Assembly: GCF_900129375.1 (NCBI RefSeq)
Contig: NZ_FQVN01000002.1
Span: 803,022 to 867,021 of the forward strand
Origin: Streptoalloteichus hindustanus
GTDB lineage: Bacteria > Actinomycetota > Actinomycetes > Mycobacteriales > Pseudonocardiaceae
Direction of reading: 5' to 3'
DNA length: 64,000 nucleotides
Positions 59,804 to 64,000 of this stretch are shown here, one piece after another; the stretch's first letter is position 1, and each line of letters opens with the position of its first letter. The translations under genes and the position numbers were made by a program. A model generated the notes under the pieces. The model searched no databases, was not told where the DNA came from, and saw nothing but the letters and a program-made list of their open reading frames with translations.

Positions 59804-61501
59804 ATGCACTGCTCGACATTCCCCAGCAGCCCGATCATCGACAGGTACCTGCGGTCCGGTCGGATCACCGAGCCCGGCGAGACCGCCAGGGACATGGTGA
59901 ACCGCGTCGTGGCCACGCTCGCCTCCGCCGAGCGGCACTTCGAACCGGCGGGCGCGGACACCTTCGCGGCGCGGCTCGGGTCGGCGATGGACACCGGGCG
60001 CGTCGTGTTCTCCACACCCATCATGACCAACGCCGGCCGCTACGCGGACCGCCCGCTGGCCGCCTGCGCCGTGCCGCCGGTGGACCTGCGGGGCGACCTC
60101 GCCGCCGTGCGGTCCACTGTGGACGACTACCACCGGGCCGGCATGGGCACTGGGTTCAACCTCGACGAGCTGGACGACCCGGTGGCAGTGCTGCGGTACC
60201 TCAACGAGATCGCCGTGGCCGGGGCGAGGTCCGGGGCCGAGGACCGGCCGGTCGGCAACATGGCCGTGCTGTCCCTGAACCACCCCAGGGCGGCGGAGTT
60301 CATCCACTGCAAGGTCGGCGCGGACTCCCGGGGAGAGGAGTGGAAGTTCAACATCTCGCTGTCCTGCGCCGACGCCGAGATGCGCGCCGCCGTCACCGTT
60401 GACGGGCGGGAACGCGCACTGCTCACCGCCGCCGCGCACGCGGCGCACGCCTGCGCGGACCCCGGTCTGCTGTTCGCCGACCGGATGAACGAGGACAACC
60501 CCACGCCCGAGGTCGGCGCGTACGTGTCCACCGCGCCGTGCGCGGAGGTCGGGCTCGTGGCGGGGGAGACCTGCCAGTTCGGGTACGTCAACCTCGGCCG
60601 GTTCCACACCGGACACGGGCCGGTCCCGGTCGACCTCGACGCGCTGGCCGAGACCGTCGGGCTGCTCGTCCGCGCGCTGGACGACGCCATCGAGGCCAGC
60701 ATGTCCCACTACCCGGACCCGCTGTCGGCCCGGGTCATGGCCACCAAGCGCAAGATCGGCGTCGGGGTGTGCGGGCTGGCGGACCTCCTGCTGGCCGCCG
60801 GTCTGCCCTACGACAGCGACGCCGGCCGGCAGCTCGCGCAGGAGGTGCTGGCGTTCGTCAACTACACCTCGAAGCGGGCGTCGCTGGAGCTGGCGGCCAG
60901 CCGGGGCGCGTGCCCGGCCGTCCACACCGGACGGTCCCGGTACGCCGATCCCGGGTTCCTCAAGCGGTTCGCCGCCCTGCCGGTGCGCAGTGTCAGCGCG
61001 GCGGACTGGGCTGGACTGGCCGACGAGATCGCCGAGACCGGGATGCTGCGCAACTCCTCCACCATCGCGGTGCCGCCGACCGGGCGCAGCGCCCTGGTGG
61101 TCGGGGCCTCGACGGGGATCGAGCCGTTGTTCCAGCTCATCGACCCGTGTCTGCCGGGGTACGTGCACGCGGGCGTCCGCGCCGTGCTGGCGAAGGCCGG
61201 TCGGAACGACGTGCTCGGGCGCGTGGCGGAGCACGGCCGGCTGCCGGAGGACGTCGACCTGCCGGAGTGGCTGCGCGCGGTGCTGGCCACGGCGACGCAG
61301 ATCGCGCCGGCCGGCCACCTGGCGATGGCCGCGACGGTGCAGGGCTGCGTGGACGAGGCGGTGTCCAAGACGGTGAACCTGCCCGGCACGGTCGAGGCGG
61401 GCGAGGTCTACGACACCTACGTGTCCGCGTGGGAGGCCGGCTGCAAGGGGATTACCGTCTACGTGGACGGTTCCCGCCAGATCCAACCGAAGGCGCTGTG
61501 A
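59804..61501 (+). CDS. Ribonucleotide-reductase-like protein (class II-like large chain)
   Basis: 565 residues, shorter than most class II reductases. Fold landmarks: STPIMTNAGRYADRPLAACA near 70-88, TGFNLDEL, HCKVGAD, PCAEV with the radical-type Cys246 and Glu248, and ALVVGASTGIEPLF near 425. Differences matter: the Asn two before Cys246 is Ala, the partner redox Cys in the usual S-C-N-L-G is Val262, and the C-terminus (SRQIQPKAL) has no Cys pair to recycle the site. It may act on a nucleotide in a non-standard way. The ATG has GAGGAAGG. The Nudix gene follows at 28 bp. Confidence 0.8.
   Translation: MHCSTFPSSPIIDRYLRSGRITEPGETARDMVNRVVATLASAERHFEPAGADTFAARLGSAMDTGRVVFSTPIMTNAGRYADRPLAACAVPPVDLRGDLAAVRSTVDDYHRAGMGTGFNLDELDDPVAVLRYLNEIAVAGARSGAEDRPVGNMAVLSLNHPRAAEFIHCKVGADSRGEEWKFNISLSCADAEMRAAVTVDGRERALLTAAAHAAHACADPGLLFADRMNEDNPTPEVGAYVSTAPCAEVGLVAGETCQFGYVNLGRFHTGHGPVPVDLDALAETVGLLVRALDDAIEASMSHYPDPLSARVMATKRKIGVGVCGLADLLLAAGLPYDSDAGRQLAQEVLAFVNYTSKRASLELAASRGACPAVHTGRSRYADPGFLKRFAALPVRSVSAADWAGLADEIAETGMLRNSSTIAVPPTGRSALVVGASTGIEPLFQLIDPCLPGYVHAGVRAVLAKAGRNDVLGRVAEHGRLPEDVDLPEWLRAVLATATQIAPAGHLAMAATVQGCVDEAVSKTVNLPGTVEAGEVYDTYVSAWEAGCKGITVYVDGSRQIQPKAL
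60112..60124. repeat. GTCCACTGTGGAC palindrome (copy 4)
   Basis: Exact copy inside the reductase-like gene, again spelling a Ser-Thr-Val-Asp segment. Confidence 0.7.
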
Positions 61502-61529
61502 CCGACCGGACCGCCGAGGAGGTGAGCGG

Positions 61530-61994
61530 ATGACCGAGTACGTGTTCGACACCGAACACGACCGCTATCCGGTGGCGGCACACCTGATCCTGATCGATCA
61601 CGACGGGCGGGTGCTTCTCATGCGGCGCGCCGGAACCGGCTACGCCGACGGACTGCTTGCCCTGCCGGCCGGGCACGTCGACCTCGGGGAGACGCCGAGT
61701 GCCTGCGCCGCGCGCGAAGCGGCGGAGGAGCTCGGGATCGGCGTGGACCGGGCCGCGCTGACCCCGGCCGGGGTGATGTTCCGCCGGTCCCTGGAGCCGA
61801 GGGTGGACTTCTTCTTCACCGCGACCGACTGGGCCGGCGAGCCCGAGATCAGGGAACCGCACAAGTGCGCGGAGCTGGTGTGGGCCGACCCCGCTGACCT
61901 GCCGGAGGACGCGTTGGCGTTCGTCGGGCAGGCCATCGCCAACGCCCGAACCGGCCGGCACTTCGACGAGTACGGCTGGGACGCGACGACCTGA
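61530..61994 (+). CDS. Nudix hydrolase
   Basis: 154 residues. The Nudix box is complete: GHVDLGETPSACAAREAAEE then LGI, near 50-72, with the Glu residues that bind metal. It should hydrolyse a nucleoside-diphosphate-linked substrate, releasing phosphate or pyrophosphate. GAGGAGGTGAGCGG is a very good ribosome site. Its place 28 bp after the reductase-like gene suggests it acts on that enzyme's nucleotide product, removing phosphates. Confidence 0.9.
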   Translation: MTEYVFDTEHDRYPVAAHLILIDHDGRVLLMRRAGTGYADGLLALPAGHVDLGETPSACAAREAAEELGIGVDRAALTPAGVMFRRSLEPRVDFFFTATDWAGEPEIREPHKCAELVWADPADLPEDALAFVGQAIANARTGRHFDEYGWDATT

Positions 61995-62058
61995 TTGGCG
62001 TGCTGACCAGCGATCCGGCCAGTGACCTGACCAGCGGCCTGGTCGGACGGCACGGAGC

Positions 62059-62103
62059 CGGGTTCGGCCTGGTTGTCCACTGTGGACAACCAGGCCGAAC
62101 CCG
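62059..62103. terminator. 45-bp perfect palindrome between convergent genes
   Basis: Two exact 22-bp arms around one central T, containing the recurrent GTCCACTGTGGAC at its centre. It lies between the Nudix gene and a convergent MFS gene, so it works as a terminator for both. A diverged partner is at 63800. Confidence 0.85.
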
Positions 62104-62114
62104 CTCAACCCGGC

Positions 62115-63530
62115 TTATCCGGCCGCCGCCTCGGACTCAGGGGCGGGCACGGCGATCCGCCAGGCGACCACGGCCGCGGCCACCAGTCCCGCCACGGCCA
62201 GGAGGCTGCTCGTGAGGAACGGGTTGGTGCTGGTCAACGCCGGGGCGAACCCGATGCCGACGTAGAGGGTGACCCCGGTGGAGCCGCCGAGCTGGTCGGC
62301 GGCCCGCTGCACGCCGGACGCGATGCCGGCGTCGCTCTCGGTCACCCCGGTCACGGCGGCGTACTGCAGGCCGACGATCCCGAAACCCATGCCGGCAGCG
62401 ATGAGCAGCATCGCGGGGATCATCGCGAGTCCGCTCGCCCCGAGATGCGTGACGAGGGCGATGGCGGCCATGGCCAGCCCCGTGAAGCCGATCCCGGCCA
62501 GGGCGCAGACCCGGGCTCCCCAGCGCCCGAGCAGCTTCGGGACGAAGACGGACGCCGCGATGAGCGACACGGCCAGGGGCACCATCATCAGGCCCGCTTC
62601 GAGCGGACTCGTCCCCAGCCGGTTCTGCAGGTAGTAGGTGAACAACAGGAACGAGCTGGACAGCGCCGCGCTCAGGAGGGCGGTCGCGAGGTTCGCCAGA
62701 ACCCGCGGCCGGTTGCGGAAGAAGCTGAGCGGGATCAGCGGGTTGGCCGCGCGCCGCTCCACCCTGACGAACAGGAACCCCGCGATCACCGCGCCGAGCA
62801 GTGCCGCCGGCGGTAGCCACGGGAGCGCGCCGTCCTTCTCGCCCGCCTCGGCGACGCCGTAGGTGAACAGCAGCGGAGCCGCGGTCAGCAGGAGCGATCC
62901 GGGCAGGTCCAGCGGAGTCCGCTCGACCGGCGGGTCGGCGGGGACGAGGAGGGCCACCCCGACGAGCACGACCACGATGAAGGGCACGGCAACGAGGAAG
63001 ATCCACCGCCAGCCGACCAGCTCCGTGATGACCCCGGAGAGCACGGAACCGAGGACCAGACCGCAACTCGCGACGGCCGCCCACACGCCCAGCGCCCGGG
63101 TCCGGCGCGGCCCCTCCGGGAACATCAGCACGATCACGGCCATCGCCGCCGGAGACGCGATGGCCTCACCGGCCCCCTGCGACAGCCGCGCCGCGACGAG
63201 GAGGGGGAACGACGGCGCGAGCCCGGCCAGCAGCGACGCGGCCCCGAAGACCGCCGTCCCGAGCAACAGCATGCGGCGTCGGCCGAGCACGTCACCGAGC
63301 CGGCCGCCGAGCATGAGCAGCCCGCCGCCGGTGATCGTGTACCCGACGACCACCCAGGTCAGCTGAAGACCGCTGACGTCGAAGTCGGCGCCGATCGACG
63401 GGAGCGCGACGTTGACCACCGTCACGTCGACGGCGATGAGGAACTGCAGCATGGCCACGCAGCACAGCGTCAGCCACGCCCGGGCCGAGGACGACGAGTC
63501 CTGGCGCTCGGGGAGAATGCCTGGAAGCAC
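62115..63530 (-). CDS. MFS exporter (DHA2, 14-helix type)
   Basis: 471 residues with about 14 hydrophobic helices. GGRLGDVLGRRRMLLLGT is motif A and RLSQGAGEAIASPAAMAVIV lies in the next helices; VLGSVLSGVITELVGWRW is motif C. Actinorhodin-exporter and EmrB-like proteins are its kin. The GTG at 63530 has CGGAGC 7 bases upstream and gives a normal N-terminus; the longer ATG adds 22 unlike residues. No regulator is next to it. It may export a nucleoside from the neighbouring pair, but that is only position-based. Confidence 0.88.
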   Translation of the reverse strand: MLPGILPERQDSSSSARAWLTLCCVAMLQFLIAVDVTVVNVALPSIGADFDVSGLQLTWVVVGYTITGGGLLMLGGRLGDVLGRRRMLLLGTAVFGAASLLAGLAPSFPLLVAARLSQGAGEAIASPAAMAVIVLMFPEGPRRTRALGVWAAVASCGLVLGSVLSGVITELVGWRWIFLVAVPFIVVVLVGVALLVPADPPVERTPLDLPGSLLLTAAPLLFTYGVAEAGEKDGALPWLPPAALLGAVIAGFLFVRVERRAANPLIPLSFFRNRPRVLANLATALLSAALSSSFLLFTYYLQNRLGTSPLEAGLMMVPLAVSLIAASVFVPKLLGRWGARVCALAGIGFTGLAMAAIALVTHLGASGLAMIPAMLLIAAGMGFGIVGLQYAAVTGVTESDAGIASGVQRAADQLGGSTGVTLYVGIGFAPALTSTNPFLTSSLLAVAGLVAAAVVAWRIAVPAPESEAAAG

Positions 63531-63799
63531 GAGAAAGCTCCGTTGCTCGGAAGAGGAATTCCGGGCAGCGCAAGAAGGCCGCTCCGGTCCGACCACGAAG
63601 CGACAGAGCGTTCAGCGGAAGTGAGTCGAACGCCCCGCCGCTAGCGGAGCGTCCGGGTCACAGCGGCGGCGGCCGCGGCCGCGCACGAAGCACCAGACAT
63701 GATCGAGACCCTATCAGAGCCGTGAGTGGCGTCGGAGAGCGCTCTCGCCGCACGGCTCGGCCGCGACCATCCGGTCCAGGGGACCGCGGAAACACACCA
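63531..63799. other. Gap upstream of the exporter
   Basis: 269 bp with no convincing gene. It probably holds the exporter promoter. A 20-codon Ala-rich frame at 63641-63700 on the minus strand is not convincing. Confidence 0.4.
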
Positions 63800-63842
63800 A
63801 GGTTCGGTCTGGTCGTCCATTGTGGACGACCAGACCGAACCT
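63800..63842. terminator. 43-bp palindrome, diverged partner of the one at 62059
   Basis: 20-bp perfect arms around a 3-base centre (TTG) where the strict GTCCACTGTGGAC has become GTCCATTGTGGAC. Compared with the copy at 62059 it differs by paired changes that keep the stem. It lies just after the end of the last, minus-strand gene. Confidence 0.8.
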
Positions 63843-63906
63843 CGCTCCCCCTTGTGCGTTGGCGCTGGGCGAGGCGGCACCGGTGCTCGCGGCCCGGTGC
63901 TCCTCG

Positions 63907-64000
63907 TCAGGCGAACTGGCCGACGACGTAGCTCCCGGCGGGCTGCTGGATCGCGACGTTGACCCGGTTGAACGTGTTGATCAGAGCGATGAGCGACACC
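63907..64000 (-). CDS. C-terminus of an AhpD/carboxymuconolactone-decarboxylase-like protein (partial)
   Basis: The last 31 codons of a gene entering from the right edge: SLIALINTFNRVNVAIQQPAG then SYVVGQFA and stop. The ALINTFNR segment is typical of the C-terminal helix of AhpD-like carboxymuconolactone decarboxylase family proteins. The catalytic CxxC part lies outside the window, so the activity cannot be judged. Confidence 0.6.
   Translation of the reverse strand, partial: VSLIALINTFNRVNVAIQQPAGSYVVGQFA

Noticed and set aside
62073..62816. Plus-strand gene starting inside the palindrome
   Set aside because: It starts with TTG in the terminator and runs antisense to the MFS exporter; its sequence is typical shadow composition.
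63641..63700. 19-residue Ala-rich peptide gene
   Set aside because: The frame is mainly a run of Ala codons with a weak ribosome site and no conserved feature.

Overview
The window is very GC-rich actinomycete DNA. The frequent 13-bp palindrome GTCCACTGTGGAC, the many GTG starts with 4-bp stop/start overlaps, and the mix of secondary-metabolism and regulator/exporter genes suggest a member of the Pseudonocardiaceae (Saccharothrix/Actinosynnema/Lentzea-like). The genus is inference. No rRNA, tRNA, replication or phage genes are visible. It reads as accessory chromosome dense in biosynthetic genes.

Layout. 1-7.7 kb: a small biosynthetic locus with an alpha/beta hydrolase, a methyltransferase, an unusual oxygenase-like/amidinotransferase fusion, a PaaK-like adenylate-forming enzyme, a P450 and its TetR regulator. 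7.7-26.2 kb: mixed genes. These are a MocR regulator divergent from a Cys/Met-metabolism PLP enzyme, a ferritin-like/hemerythrin-like iron pair, an erythromycin-esterase homologue, an SDR/TetR pair, an MBL-fold enzyme, a frameshifted ECF sigma factor, a tandem-MerR regulator divergent from a UvrA-like ABC ATPase, a secreted peptidase and an ankyrin protein. 26.3-38.6 kb: one minus-strand operon (29-residue peptide, MFS, fatty acyl-AMP ligase, type I PKS, acyl-CoA carboxylase beta subunit, secreted esterase). It keeps the gene order of the mycolate-condensing locus but has a reducing PKS. 39.3-42.7 kb: secreted lipase, PucR-type regulator, and an Imm1 immunity gene next to a decayed deaminase toxin.

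The most novel region is 42.8-56.4 kb, a RiPP-like locus. Seven tiny precursor genes (30-39 codons) share a leader beginning MDELFEE. Each has a core with alternating heterocyclisable residues and an acidic tail, and each is followed by its own hairpin. The last three lie in near-perfect 224-bp tandem copies. Downstream, in one direction, come a fused E1-like/YcaO cyclodehydratase, a fusion of an amidohydrolase with a SagB-type FMN dehydrogenase, a PLP-dependent decarboxylase, an MFS exporter and a TetR regulator. A divergent ATP-grasp-like gene and another MFS gene lie upstream. I infer that YcaO makes azolines in the precursor cores and the SagB domain oxidises them to azoles. The amidohydrolase, decarboxylase and ATP-grasp-like protein would do unassigned tailoring or precursor supply, and MFS proteins would export the product.

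56.4-64 kb holds an SDR/MFS/TetR drug-response set, a ribonucleotide-reductase-like enzyme lacking normal redox residues paired with a Nudix hydrolase, another 14-helix MFS exporter, and the C-terminus of an AhpD/carboxymuconolactone-decarboxylase-like gene. Two long palindromes in this last part differ by paired, compensating changes.
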